Positions 34,362 to 43,321 are shown, numbered from the stretch's first letter. The stretch: 64,000 nucleotides of DNA from Pseudoalteromonas sp. CO133X (GCA_004208945.1 SGPE01000009.1:310001-374000), one strand, 5' to 3'. Numbers and translations are program-made. Notes: generated by a model not told the origin, from the sequence alone.

Positions 34362-34631
34362 TTAGGTTTTAGCCTTAATTAAGTATGGGTCGAAAATTTC
34401 CTCTATTAAATCGCCGTTATCATCGTGTTTTAGGTATATGGCTTTTAACCAAACCTTATCAATGACTTTGTAATTACTATCTAGCTTATCAGAGTTTAAA
34501 TAAAACTCACTGTTTGGGCTTTTAATGTAATGACTGCCATTAACGATAAATTGCACTTCTGCAAGTGCTTGGGCAACTGGCCGAGTAAGTGTATTGACGG
34601 TTTTATCAAATGCTTCAAGTGGCGCGGCCAT
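34362..34631 (-). CDS. Hypothetical protein, 89 residues
   Basis: A short acidic protein with an N-terminal amphipathic helix (LEAFDKTVNTLTRPVAQALAEVQ) and a beta-rich remainder. No family recognised and no ribosome site seen before the ATG. Codon pattern is plausible for coding. It sits between the HEPN-like pair and the repeat-rich DNA before mazEF. Confidence 0.4.
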   Translation of the reverse strand: MAAPLEAFDKTVNTLTRPVAQALAEVQFIVNGSHYIKSPNSEFYLNSDKLDSNYKVIDKVWLKAIYLKHDDNGDLIEEIFDPYLIKAKT

Positions 34632-34680
34632 TCTACGGTAAATAAAATAACCAGCGCCAATCGACTATGCCCTAGCCCTT

Positions 34681-34826
34681 AGCCGCTATTGTTATGGTTT
34701 AAGCATCAACTAAACCATCAATTAAAACGTGTTGTTGCGGCTTTAATCGCGAGTTAGCATCACACTTATCAGTGGCGGCTAATTTAGCCATTAGTTATAA
34801 CAAAGTTGACACTAACAATAGGCGGC
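34681..34826. repeat. Nested inverted repeats upstream of mazEF
   Basis: Several palindromes are packed here: ATGGTTTA-N9-TAAACCAT (34694-34718); AGCCGC (34681) with GCGGCT (34737); GGCTAA-T-TTAGCC (34777-34789); and a long-range pair GCCGCTATTGTTA (34682-34694) against TAACAATAGGCGGC (34813-34826) with one base of slippage. Together they could form a cruciform spanning about 145 bp. This may be a decayed small mobile element or recombination site; nothing identifies it. Confidence 0.45.
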
Positions 34827-34849
34827 GTACAATTAATCATGTTATAACA
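34794..34849 (+). promoter_or_regulatory. mazEF promoter with repeated palindromic operators
   Basis: TTGACA (34806-34811), a 16-bp spacer, and TACAAT (34828-34833) make a good sigma-70 promoter 40 nt before mazE. GTTATAAC palindromes at 34794-34801 and 34841-34848, each within GTTATAACAA(A/T)G, flank it and are likely sites for autorepression by the antitoxin. Confidence 0.65.
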
Positions 34850-34873
34850 ATGTACCTACTAATGAGGTGAAAT

Positions 34874-35128
34874 ATGCGCACTCAAGTACGAAAAATCGGT
34901 AATAGTCTTGGCAATATAATTCCTGCTGCTTTCATCAAGCAACTCGGATTAGTTGAAGGCGCTGACATTGAGGTTAAAGCCGATGGAAAAAAAATTATTA
35001 TTGAACCAATCAAACGTCAAAAGAAGCGCTTTCCGTTCAGTGAAAAGGAGCTATTGAATGGTTTAGATGCTCATACAGCGCATGCTGATGAACTGGCGTT
35101 AGTATCGGGTAAAGAGTTGGGTGAGTAA
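34874..35128 (+). CDS. MazE-like antitoxin (AbrB/SpoVT fold)
   Basis: An 84-residue antitoxin. The N-terminal swapped-hairpin DNA-binding domain is clear (RTQVRKIGNSLGNIIPAAFIKQLGLVEGADIEV), and the acidic flexible C-tail (DAHTAHADELALV) would wrap the toxin. GAGGTG precedes the ATG. It overlaps the toxin gene by 1 nt (TAATG) and should repress its own promoter. Confidence 0.9.
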   Translation: MRTQVRKIGNSLGNIIPAAFIKQLGLVEGADIEVKADGKKIIIEPIKRQKKRFPFSEKELLNGLDAHTAHADELALVSGKELGE

Positions 35129-35481
35129 TGGCTCAGTATGTACCTACACGCAATGAAATTATTTGGCTAGATTTTGAGCCCGTGAGAGGTAAAGAGATCG
35201 GGAAGTATCGCCCTGCATTAGTCCTTTCAAGTAAAGAATATAATCAGCAAACGGGGTTGTTAATTTGCTGCCCGATTAGTACCAGTATTCGGGGGCAAGC
35301 TACCGAAGTACCAGTAAATAACCTCGACAAACTAAGTGTTGTAACGTCAAGTTTGATCCAAACACTTTCGTGGAAAGACCGCAGCGCGAAGAGAATTACC
35401 ACTGCTGAAAATGGTGTAATGGAAGATGTTTTGCTACGGCTAATCCCGTTGATTGGGGCTGAATCGTTATTCGATGAATAA
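35128..35481 (+). CDS. MazF/PemK-family endoribonuclease toxin
   Basis: A 117-residue mRNA interferase. The family motifs are intact: IIWLDFEPVRGKEIGKYRPALVLS, LLICCPISTSI with the serine/threonine active-site region, and the QTLSWKDR strand. It would cleave mRNA at short sequence motifs unless bound by the antitoxin encoded just upstream. Its stop lies only 14 nt from the stop of the convergent ABC-F gene. Confidence 0.9.
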   Translation: MAQYVPTRNEIIWLDFEPVRGKEIGKYRPALVLSSKEYNQQTGLLICCPISTSIRGQATEVPVNNLDKLSVVTSSLIQTLSWKDRSAKRITTAENGVMEDVLLRLIPLIGAESLFDE

Positions 35482-35495
35482 CGATGGGAATTGGC

Positions 35496-37073
35496 TTATA
35501 ACACAATTTGCCTACTACAGCCGATGCTTTCTACAAAGTATTTATCATGGCTTACGAGTATAAACCCGCCTTTATAACCCTGTAATGACTGAGCCAAGAG
35601 CTGTTTTGATTCAAGGTCGAGGTGGTTATCGGGCTCATCGAGTAACAAAAATGCAGTGCTTTCAATATTACTGACGATACACATGGCGAGCTTCATTTTC
35701 TCGCCACCACTTAAAAATGCGGTGTGTTTAAAAACAGCGTCTTTTCTAAAGCCAATACTGGCAAGTAGAGTACGTGCGGTGCTTTCATCTAGGTTTTTAC
35801 AGTAAGTCATCACGTTTTCAAGCAGGGTTAGCTTGTTGTTTATTAATGTAAAATGTTGGTCTAAATAATAGAGTGCTTGATTGCAATGTAACTGCCCTGC
35901 TTTTGCTGGTATGTCGTGGTTCAGGGTTTTAAGTAAGGTTGATTTACCAGTGCCATTTGCGCCCGCTAAATGAATTTTATCATCACTGAATACCTGTAAA
36001 TTAAGCAGTTTTTGTGTGCCGTGCGCTAATACAAAATCCTCAAGGCTAAGTACTTTTTGGTGCTTAGCATCATCTGATTGCGCTAAATAAAATTGCTGTG
36101 CCTTAGTTTGTTCAAGCTTGCTACAAAGCTCTTGTTTATTTCGAGTGAGCGCACCTTCTCGCTTAGCGGTGTTTTTACTTTGTGATGATAAATGAGCGCT
36201 GGCTTTATCTTTTTTAGCATCCATCAGCACTTTAGGTTGGCTGCCTGATTTTCTGAGGGCGTTGCCCTGGCCTGCTCGCTTTTGTGCTTTTTGCTTTTGT
36301 AGTTGCTCTGCTGCTTTGAGTTTATTTTGCTGTTTAACAACGTGGTTTAACTTGTTTTCAAGAGCATGAACTTGTTGCTGTTTTTGCGTTTGGTACTCAG
36401 AAAAACTCGTGGCATATTGTGTTAAACCAAGGGTTGTTAGCTCCCAAATTTCATGGGCTTGTTCTAACAATTCTTGGTCATGACTTATTAGTAATAATTG
36501 GCCTTTAAAATTGTGTACTTGATTTATAAGCCAGCTTTTACCTTTTGCATCTAAGTGGTTTGATGGCTCATCCAGTATTAAAATGCTAGGCTTAAGGCAG
36601 TTTAACTGTGCCCAAAGCTTTAATTGGCTAAGCTGGCCGCCGCTTAAATGTTTACTAAAGGTATTAGGGGTTTTACTTTTTACGCCAAGCCTTAAAATCT
36701 CTGCGTTAAAGCGCTCTGGTAAGTCCCAATTGCCTTCAAGTAAAGTTAAATTTTGCTCTGTAACTTGCCCTTGGTTTATCTTATCAAGGGCATTAAATAC
36801 AGGCTCTAGCCCAATAGCTTCTGCAATAGTTTGGTTTTCAGCCTGATTTACATCATTCATCTGCTGATAAAAGCCAAAGGTTGAATGGCAAACAACCGTG
36901 CCAGAGGTAGGCTCTTTTTGCTTAGCGAGTATTGACGCAAATATTGATTTACCACACCCATTTTTGCCGACTAAGGCAGTAACTTTAGTTGTGAGTGAGA
37001 ATGAAAGGTCGTTAAATACAACATCGCCATTGCCATGTTGATAACATAAATTAAAAGCTTGAAGGTGTGGCAT
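35496..37073 (-). CDS. ABC-F family ATPase
   Basis: A 525-residue soluble twin-ATPase. Domain 1 has Walker A GKNGCGKS, signature LSGGQLSQL and Walker B LILDEPSNHLD. Domain 2 has GANGTGKS, LSGGEKMKL and LLLDEPDNHLD. The 90-residue linker (about 230-325) is lysine/glutamine rich and probably a coiled-coil arm as in ribosome-binding ABC-F proteins. There are no membrane domains. Start ATG 37073 is set by an ideal AGGAGG site. Subtype is unclear; it differs from the YbiT-like gene at 54902 and could be a regulatory or resistance ABC-F. Confidence 0.85.
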   Translation of the reverse strand: MPHLQAFNLCYQHGNGDVVFNDLSFSLTTKVTALVGKNGCGKSIFASILAKQKEPTSGTVVCHSTFGFYQQMNDVNQAENQTIAEAIGLEPVFNALDKINQGQVTEQNLTLLEGNWDLPERFNAEILRLGVKSKTPNTFSKHLSGGQLSQLKLWAQLNCLKPSILILDEPSNHLDAKGKSWLINQVHNFKGQLLLISHDQELLEQAHEIWELTTLGLTQYATSFSEYQTQKQQQVHALENKLNHVVKQQNKLKAAEQLQKQKAQKRAGQGNALRKSGSQPKVLMDAKKDKASAHLSSQSKNTAKREGALTRNKQELCSKLEQTKAQQFYLAQSDDAKHQKVLSLEDFVLAHGTQKLLNLQVFSDDKIHLAGANGTGKSTLLKTLNHDIPAKAGQLHCNQALYYLDQHFTLINNKLTLLENVMTYCKNLDESTARTLLASIGFRKDAVFKHTAFLSGGEKMKLAMCIVSNIESTAFLLLDEPDNHLDLESKQLLAQSLQGYKGGFILVSHDKYFVESIGCSRQIVL

Positions 37074-37100
37074 AGTGCCTCCTGTATTACAGGGGCAGTG

Positions 37101-37144
37101 ATACCAATCCACAAAATAGACTACTTAATTAAGCGAATTGGTAT
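37101..37144. repeat. Inverted repeat ATACCAAT / ATTGGTAT
   Basis: 8-bp perfect arms (37101-37108 and 37137-37144) around an A/T-rich 28-bp centre, just upstream of the ABC-F gene. It has the look of short dispersed repeats in this genus; a fragment ATACCAAT also occurs near 63250. The rest of the 37074-37365 gap shows nothing clear. Confidence 0.4.
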
Positions 37145-37365
37145 TAAGCGTTTGATCACACGAGAAGAAATATAATGCAAGTGATAGTGAGCAACGCCTA
37201 CTAACCCTGTTGGTCCAAAAAGATAAAAATGAAATTGGATAACAGGTTTAGATGTTCATGTTGGCGGTAACTCCTAAAAAATGAGGTTAGATAATAACCA
37301 GTTAATACCTAAATAGCAACGAGTTATGCTAGTCTTAAGTCATTGAGTGCTTGAAGGACTACATT

Positions 37366-38067
37366 TTGAATTTAGTGAATTGCCAAGTTGTATTACAAAA
37401 CCAAACGCAAGTTAAACTTCAGTTAGATAAAAACAAGCGGGTCTTTGTTATTGGCGATTTAGATGCTGACTTAGCAAAATTTGAACAAGCGCTTGAATCT
37501 GTTAATTTTGATAAAAATCACGATGTGCTGTTTTCGCTTGGTGATGTTATAGATAGAGGTAATGATAACGTAAAGCTTCTTCAACGCTTTATTGAGTTGG
37601 GTGTTTACATGTCATTGGGTAATCACGAACATATGTTGCTGGAATCATTATTGGCACATGATGAAGCCTACTTTTCGTTATGGGTTAAAAATGGTGGTCG
37701 CTGGCATATTGATGCAAGTGATGATGAACTTGAATTTGTTTGCAATTACTTACGCAAACGCCCTCTTTCATATTTGTTAGATTATCAAGGTGTTAAAATA
37801 GGTTTATCACACACTGTGTCGCATAATTGGAATTGGTTGGCCCCTTCAAATAATAAACAATTTGCGGTGTCTGCACTTTTGTGGGAACGAACAATAGCAA
37901 AACAGAAGATAGTTGAAGATAACCAGAGCGTTGATTTTTCTATTCATGGTCATAACACAACTCAACGCGCCTATTGGCTTGGCAATACTTACCATATAGA
38001 TACCAACTACCTTGGCGGGAAGCCAACGATTGTAGAGCTTGAAGCTTTAATCAATCAGTTAATGTAA
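37366..38067 (+). CDS. PPP-family metallophosphatase (PrpA/lambda PP-like)
   Basis: A 233-residue serine/threonine-type phosphoprotein phosphatase. The metal motifs GDVIDRG, GNHEH and IHGHN are present. The first motif reads GDLDA, where the family has GDxHG, so a metal-ligand histidine is replaced by aspartate. There is no ATG near the N-terminus. I chose TTG 37366 because GAAGGA lies seven bases upstream; TTG 37351 and GTG 37375 are in frame. Substrate unknown. The 3' end overlaps the reverse-strand small gene by 9 nt. Confidence 0.75.
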   Translation: MNLVNCQVVLQNQTQVKLQLDKNKRVFVIGDLDADLAKFEQALESVNFDKNHDVLFSLGDVIDRGNDNVKLLQRFIELGVYMSLGNHEHMLLESLLAHDEAYFSLWVKNGGRWHIDASDDELEFVCNYLRKRPLSYLLDYQGVKIGLSHTVSHNWNWLAPSNNKQFAVSALLWERTIAKQKIVEDNQSVDFSIHGHNTTQRAYWLGNTYHIDTNYLGGKPTIVELEALINQLM

Positions 38068-38430
38068 AGTGGCAAGTCTCGTCACTGCGTTTTCTTCGAG
38101 GTATTGTTTATATTGATAGCGGGCGTGCCAAAGTTGTTCATTTGTTTGCTGTAGGTAGATTATAGGTCCACTGCTCTTCTTAGCTAGGTTTGTCAGTTTT
38201 GTATATTCAAGCGTATCAATCTTACCATCACTAAAATAGCTTTTAGCGACTTGCAGAAACTCTTCATCTTTATAGATATCGCTATGCCATATGAGTGAGC
38301 GATACATGCTTGCGGTTATTTCGCGTGGCTTATCATTTGAGCTAAAGAGTTTAACCTCGGAGTAAATCGAGTTACCTGTGATTACAATCCCTATTAATGA
38401 AAGCGTAGTGAGAGTCATCATCCATTTCAT
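38059..38430 (-). CDS. Hypothetical membrane-anchored protein, 123 residues
   Basis: An N-terminal hydrophobic helix (LTTLSLIGIVITGNSIY) suggests a periplasm-facing anchor or uncleaved signal; the rest is soluble and helical. No family recognised. Upstream region 38431-38591 holds its promoter area and the stop side of miaE, with no clear hairpin. Confidence 0.55.
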   Translation of the reverse strand: MKWMMTLTTLSLIGIVITGNSIYSEVKLFSSNDKPREITASMYRSLIWHSDIYKDEEFLQVAKSYFSDGKIDTLEYTKLTNLAKKSSGPIIYLQQTNEQLWHARYQYKQYLEENAVTRLATLH

Positions 38431-38591
38431 GCTTCTATCCTCACAGTTAATTACTTTTAACTATAGGAGAGAAAGATGAATACTTGCTGTTTATTTAATC
38501 AATTTGTTGTGGGTTAAGTATTCTCTAAACACTTAGTTATTGTTTTAAATGTTGTTTAACGTATCAGGTAAAACCTAATACGTTATTAACT

Positions 38592-39164
38592 TTAATGCAG
38601 TGCAGCTGTAAATGGAATTTGCTTACAAATTTCTGCCTCAGCAACGAGGATCTCTTCTAATCTTGTATCCACTTCTGCTTTGTCAAAGTATTCGTATGCA
38701 AGTTCTACAAATAAGTTTTTATGTTTTTCTTCAGATTTAGCGATAGCTACATAAAAATCTTTTTCTTTACCAGCAGGAAGTGCCTCTGCAACTAAAGAGA
38801 AGCGTTCATGACCTCGCGCTTCAATGACGCCAGCGACTAATAAACGGTCCATTAAAAACTCATCACGGCCATTTCTGAATAATGCGCGAATATTCTTAAT
38901 ATAAGGATCCTTTTGATCATTACCTAATGAAACATCACGTTCCATTAAAAGCTTGAGTACTTGTTTAAAATGAATCATCTCTTCTAAAGCTAAATCAGTC
39001 ATAGCTTTAACCAGCTTACGACGATCTGGATAATGAGATAGCATTGACATAGCCATACCAGAAGCTTTTTTTTCAGCTGCGGCATGGTCTTGCAAGAAGG
39101 TATCAAAGTCTGCAAGAACACCTTCAGTCCATTCAAATGGCGTGTGATATTTTAATTCAAACAT
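38592..39164 (-). CDS. miaE: tRNA-(ms2io6A) hydroxylase MiaE
   Basis: A 190-residue ferritin-like di-iron monooxygenase that hydroxylates ms2i6A at position 37 of tRNAs. Features are DHAAAEKKASGMAM, the LALEEMIHFKQV carboxylate/histidine helix, VIEARGHERF and the second EEKHKNLF di-iron motif. Length matches the short form of MiaE. I chose ATG 39164; the frame continues to a TTG at 39176 without a better ribosome site. Confidence 0.9.
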   Translation of the reverse strand: MFELKYHTPFEWTEGVLADFDTFLQDHAAAEKKASGMAMSMLSHYPDRRKLVKAMTDLALEEMIHFKQVLKLLMERDVSLGNDQKDPYIKNIRALFRNGRDEFLMDRLLVAGVIEARGHERFSLVAEALPAGKEKDFYVAIAKSEEKHKNLFVELAYEYFDKAEVDTRLEEILVAEAEICKQIPFTAALH

Positions 39165-39213
39165 AATAGTGAACAACTTAACTAATAATGGCGGCGATTT
39201 TAGCGTATTTACG

Positions 39214-39849
39214 CTATAAAATCTTGTGATTGTAACCCAGTGACTTATCTATTTTCCCATTTCGTGTAGAGGCCACTTTGTTAGGGTGTTTTATGTCATT
39301 CCAAGCTGTTACTTTGCCCGCTATATTCAGTGGTTTAAAGGTGATAGTTTGCTCTGTTTGAAGAAAGCTTTGAAGTAGTTTAGGACTTTGCTCATCGGCA
39401 ACATCCAAAGACAAGAGCTGCTCTCGCCCTCTAAAATACTCAGAAACTTGATTTTGGTGGCGGTTATAACACTGTGTTAGGTATTCGTCAGATTCAATAT
39501 CGGACAAATTAAAACGGCCAAAAGTATCTAAGTAACAACGTTTAAGGTGAGTATTAAAACCACCATCTTCTCGCATTAAGTTGGTGTGCATTCTTGTAAG
39601 TAGTTGTCTTATTGATGGCAACCATTTAGTTAGCTCACGCTCTAAATTAATAAATCTACAATTATCAAAGTGCTTGTCGAGTAGTTTATATTCATTGAAC
39701 ACAGGGGTATCGGCAATTACTTCTGCGCTGTGAATTGATTGTTGGGTATAAGCAGTGTGTGCGGTTTTGTATCCTAGCTCTAAAAAGCTATGGCATATGC
39801 TGGTTGTGCCTGTGCGTGGCAAACCGATTATAAATATCTTATTTTTCAT
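39214..39849 (-). CDS. Sulfotransferase-family protein
   Basis: A 211-residue P-loop-type protein beginning KIFIIGLPRTGTTSICHSF, the 5'-PSB (PAPS-binding) loop of sulfotransferases, with a later FINLERELTKWLPS segment in the place of the 3'-phosphate-binding part. The acceptor is unknown. It overlaps the solute-binding protein gene by 11 nt, so it is in one operon with it and the MAPEG gene. Confidence 0.75.
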   Translation of the reverse strand: MKNKIFIIGLPRTGTTSICHSFLELGYKTAHTAYTQQSIHSAEVIADTPVFNEYKLLDKHFDNCRFINLERELTKWLPSIRQLLTRMHTNLMREDGGFNTHLKRCYLDTFGRFNLSDIESDEYLTQCYNRHQNQVSEYFRGREQLLSLDVADEQSPKLLQSFLQTEQTITFKPLNIAGKVTAWNDIKHPNKVASTRNGKIDKSLGYNHKIL

Positions 39850-40750
39850 TCACAGTCTGTATTGTTAACCACAAAGACGCATCGTCTACTGGGGTTAGTG
39901 GAGGTAAATCTTTATTTTCTAATTCTATAATAGTCTTAGTGTGTATGCTGGCATTATTGATTGCTGCGCCATTATATTTATAAAAAAGGCGATCAAATTC
40001 ACCATTTTCACGCATGATGTTAATACCTTTGGTCACTGCATCAGCAATGTCAGTGTTGTTCTTATTAAAAAAGAAATATATTGGGCTTGGGTATTTCAGC
40101 ATGAGTTGTGGTAACACTTCAAGTTCCATATCATTTTCAAACATTGCTTTTTCTATATCCACTTCCAAAATTGAACGAGGAAACAATTGCCCTCGCCCTT
40201 TATTTAGCATGTTAAAAAGTGACGTATAATCTAAAGAGGTAGATACAACAAGTCCGTTGTCTCGTAATATTTTTGTATCTGGCCAGTCTTGTCCTTGAAC
40301 GAGGTAAACCGTTTTTAAATCACCTAAAGTGCGCAGTTGCTCTAGCTGTTTTAATTGCGATTGGGTTGTTAAAAGTAAACGCCATCCGTATAAACCTTTA
40401 AACAAAGGCACTCTTAACGGGAATAATCGTTGCTCTCGCTCAATCGTTGTCATGGTCCAGTTGACGTTGATCTCTCCACCAACTTCTATTTGTCTTAGTA
40501 CGCGGCTTTGACCTAGAAGATGCTTAGAAGGAGTTAGTGTGAACTTTACACCACTCTGTTCTAAAGCAGAGCGAAGTAAAATGAGCGGATAAAGCACGTC
40601 TTCATCTAAATTCGGCATGGTCTTAGGATAGACAACACGGAGCGTTTGATTTTCTGAAGCTATGCTTGATGTTGGATTGTCTATTTCTACACTTGCAAAC
40701 ACGCTTTGACAATATAAAAAAAAGGCAAGTGTAAAAACAGACGTTTGCAT
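39839..40750 (-). CDS. Periplasmic solute-binding-like protein (SBP_bac_3 type)
   Basis: A 303-residue protein with a cleavable signal peptide (TLAFFLYCQSVFA) and a two-lobed binding-protein pattern: LRVVYPKTMPNLDEDVLYPLIL, LGDLKTVYLVQGQDWPDT and YFFFNKNNTDIADAVTKGINIMRENGEFDRLFYKY. No ABC permease or ATPase gene is adjacent, so it may be a stand-alone sensor or orphan binding protein. It starts 3 nt after the MAPEG gene stop. Confidence 0.75.
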   Translation of the reverse strand: MQTSVFTLAFFLYCQSVFASVEIDNPTSSIASENQTLRVVYPKTMPNLDEDVLYPLILLRSALEQSGVKFTLTPSKHLLGQSRVLRQIEVGGEINVNWTMTTIEREQRLFPLRVPLFKGLYGWRLLLTTQSQLKQLEQLRTLGDLKTVYLVQGQDWPDTKILRDNGLVVSTSLDYTSLFNMLNKGRGQLFPRSILEVDIEKAMFENDMELEVLPQLMLKYPSPIYFFFNKNNTDIADAVTKGINIMRENGEFDRLFYKYNGAAINNASIHTKTIIELENKDLPPLTPVDDASLWLTIQTVNEK

Positions 40751-40753
40751 AAG

Positions 40754-41128
40754 CTAAATAACTCGTGTAATTAATAATAAAACTGCGCTTAATAACATCG
40801 TTAAAAATGTAAGCGCCATACCAATAACACGGAATTTCAATTGATTTTCTGCTAGTGCGTAACTGTGGCAAATGCGTCCAACGACTAACATTAACCCTAA
40901 AACATAGCAGTAATGGCTTGAAAGACCTTGATACTCTACTAAAAATAGCAGAATCAACGAAAAAGGCACGTATTCGATAAAATTTCCGTGGGTGCGAATT
41001 GCAGCATTTAATGTGCTGTCTCCGCCGTCTCCCAACGAGATTTTCTTTTTTCTGCGTAGTTTAATTACCCTAAAACTTAACTGGATGTACATTATCACCA
41101 AAACGGCTGCAAATATTGAAACAATCAC
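40754..41128 (-). CDS. MAPEG-family membrane protein
   Basis: A 124-residue protein with four predicted membrane helices and the MAPEG motif AIRTHGNFIEYVP (RxxxNxxE). Family members are glutathione-dependent membrane enzymes or unknowns in bacteria. First gene of a reverse-strand three-gene group with the solute-binding and sulfotransferase genes. Confidence 0.85.
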   Translation of the reverse strand: MIVSIFAAVLVIMYIQLSFRVIKLRRKKKISLGDGGDSTLNAAIRTHGNFIEYVPFSLILLFLVEYQGLSSHYCYVLGLMLVVGRICHSYALAENQLKFRVIGMALTFLTMLLSAVLLLITRVI

Positions 41129-41249
41129 ATTTTTTCCAAATTTTTATTTAACATTAGACGCTTAGCCAAGTTTATTGCTAGGCTGTTTGTATATTCTCAA
41201 CTATTATGACTTGATCATATCGAAAGTCTAACTGTTCTTAAGGAAGTGC

Positions 41250-42608
41250 ATGTTTACGCCAAGAAAATTAGCCGATAACTACCGAGAAATGATAAGCAGT
41301 ATAGGGTTTTACCCATCTATGCTCTCGGTGATGTTTTTAGTTTTTGCTTTAGTGACAACGGCTATTGAGTATTCGTCTTTATCGATGGAATTTAAAGAGC
41401 TAATTGGTGTGTTACTGGTCGACAGTGAAGAAAACGCCAGAACTATCTTAAGTACACTAGCAGGCAGTATTATTTCACTTACTGTGTTTAGCTTTTCGAT
41501 GGTAATGATTGTATTAAATAGTGCCAGTGCCGGCCTATCTCCCAGAGTACTACCTGGCCTAATTACTCGTAAATCACATCAACTTGTACTGGGTTTCTAT
41601 TTAGGCAGCATTATTTACACCATTATTATGCTTATAAATATCCGTACTATTGGGGATGGAGATACGGGGATCCCTTCTTTAGGCATCTTGTTTTCATTAA
41701 TTTTTGGCCTTATTTCATTGGGCTTTTTTGTTTACTTTATTCACTCAATTTCTAAAGCAATTCAAGTGGATAATGTTCTCAACGATTTATTCAAGAATAC
41801 GAAAGCGGAGCTAAAGAGTATTATTTCAATGCAGGAGGAGAACCCCGTTAACGACTTTCCTAGCTTTGATGATTGGCATAGCATTAAAAGTAAAACAGAA
41901 GGTTACTTTAAAGGTGCACACAGTGATAAATTATGTGCTTTGTGTAAAAAACATAACATCAGAATTTATATCTCGGTTAAACAAGGTTTTTTTACGGTTA
42001 AAGGTTATCCCTTTTTAAAGTGTGATACGGATTTATCAGATAAACCTGAACTTGTAGAAGAGTTGCTTGCTTGTTTTATTTTTTATATCGAAGAATACAT
42101 TCGTGACCATTACCGCTATGGTATGACGCAAATTTCTGAAATCGCAGTAAAAGCAATGAGCCCAGGTATTAATGATCCTGGTACGGCAGTAAAAGCAATT
42201 GATATGTTGAGTATTCTACTTATTAAAAGGCTCAATATTAGCGATGTGAACTACTCGCTGAAGCATGCTGAGGGTGATAAGCCGTATTTATATCTCCACG
42301 AAACATCTTTTGACGAGCTATTGCACGATAACTTTACCCCTATACGCAATTACGCCAAGGGTGATGCCTATGTAATGGTTAACGTACTCGAAGCGTTTAA
42401 AAATATTCTATTTAGATCGTCTGAAAACAGTGAAGCCACAGAGAGCCTATTCATTTATTTAGAAGCGATAGTAGAGGATATAGACCGTAATACAAATAAT
42501 GATTACGACAGAGAGCAAATTACCAACATGCTAAAAGCAATTGCGAGAATATCTGAAGACAAAGGGGAAAAATTGGTGGCAAAATTTACCACCAATTCTG
42601 AAGATTAA
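41250..42608 (+). CDS. DUF2254 membrane protein
   Basis: A 452-residue protein. Four membrane helices lie in the first ~165 residues, including STLAGSIISLTVFSFSMVMIVLNSASAGLSPRVL, the hallmark segment of DUF2254, followed by a soluble C-terminal domain with AVKAMSPGINDPGTAVKAID. Function unknown. AAGGAAG precedes the ATG. The stop overlaps the convergent SIMPL gene by 4 nt. Confidence 0.85.
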   Translation: MFTPRKLADNYREMISSIGFYPSMLSVMFLVFALVTTAIEYSSLSMEFKELIGVLLVDSEENARTILSTLAGSIISLTVFSFSMVMIVLNSASAGLSPRVLPGLITRKSHQLVLGFYLGSIIYTIIMLINIRTIGDGDTGIPSLGILFSLIFGLISLGFFVYFIHSISKAIQVDNVLNDLFKNTKAELKSIISMQEENPVNDFPSFDDWHSIKSKTEGYFKGAHSDKLCALCKKHNIRIYISVKQGFFTVKGYPFLKCDTDLSDKPELVEELLACFIFYIEEYIRDHYRYGMTQISEIAVKAMSPGINDPGTAVKAIDMLSILLIKRLNISDVNYSLKHAEGDKPYLYLHETSFDELLHDNFTPIRNYAKGDAYVMVNVLEAFKNILFRSSENSEATESLFIYLEAIVEDIDRNTNNDYDREQITNMLKAIARISEDKGEKLVAKFTTNSED

Positions 42609-43321
42609 TTTTCGATGAGGTAAACAGCGTAACTACTGGCCGTGATGGTGATTTCACCACTTTGATAGGCATCAGGCACGTAGTTACCTGATGCATCTGC
42701 GGCAACCATCATTTTTTCAGCACGCATATACGGTTGTACATCGCTCTTTAGAGGACTGTTCGAAGCCGTATATAAACCTTTTAGCTCTACACCATAATCA
42801 CTAGCAAACTCTTTTGCTGCTGCTTTGGCATCTTTTATCGCGAGCTTTTGTGCTTGTTTGTGCAGCTCATCATAGCGGCTAGAAACAAATTGAGTTTGAT
42901 TTATTTCATTAATACCTGAATCAACAAGTTGTTGTAATAAAATTGGGTATTTTTTTAAGTCTTCTAGAGTCAGAGATAAGCTTCGCGTTACACGGTAACC
43001 AACAAAATTTTGTTTACCTGTTTCTCTATTGTATTCGGTTTGTCTATGAATCGAGATATTAGAAGCATAAATACCTTTTTCATCTACACCTTGGCTTTTG
43101 GCTAACTTTATCGCTTTAGCCATTGTGGTGTCAGCTTTATTTTTTGCTGCTATTAGGTCTTTATCAACTTCGACGATACCCACTGTCAGCTTGACGTTAT
43201 CAGGAATAGCGGTAACGGTTGCTTGGCCTTGAATGTAGATATGAGGTGAATCAGGTGCTGATTGAGCAAATACATTTAAACTGATTGCACTGGCAATTGT
43301 GGCAAAAACGAACTTACGCAT
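42605..43321 (-). CDS. SIMPL-domain (DUF541) periplasmic protein
   Basis: A 238-residue protein with a signal peptide (FVFATIASAISLNVFA) and the SIMPL fold pattern: IQGQATVTAIPDNVKLTVGIVEVD, GYRVTRSLSLTL and AKAAAKEFASDYGVEL. E. coli YggE, a relative, is linked to oxidative-stress tolerance; no catalytic activity is established. Single gene, convergent with DUF2254. Confidence 0.85.
   Translation of the reverse strand: MRKFVFATIASAISLNVFAQSAPDSPHIYIQGQATVTAIPDNVKLTVGIVEVDKDLIAAKNKADTTMAKAIKLAKSQGVDEKGIYASNISIHRQTEYNRETGKQNFVGYRVTRSLSLTLEDLKKYPILLQQLVDSGINEINQTQFVSSRYDELHKQAQKLAIKDAKAAAKEFASDYGVELKGLYTASNSPLKSDVQPYMRAEKMMVAADASGNYVPDAYQSGEITITASSYAVYLIEN

Noticed and set aside
34681..35495. 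Integron cassette carrying mazEF
   Set aside because: A cassette needs an attC after the genes; only 14 nt separate the mazF stop from the next gene, and the upstream repeats do not fit the RYYYAAC/GTTRRRY boxes.
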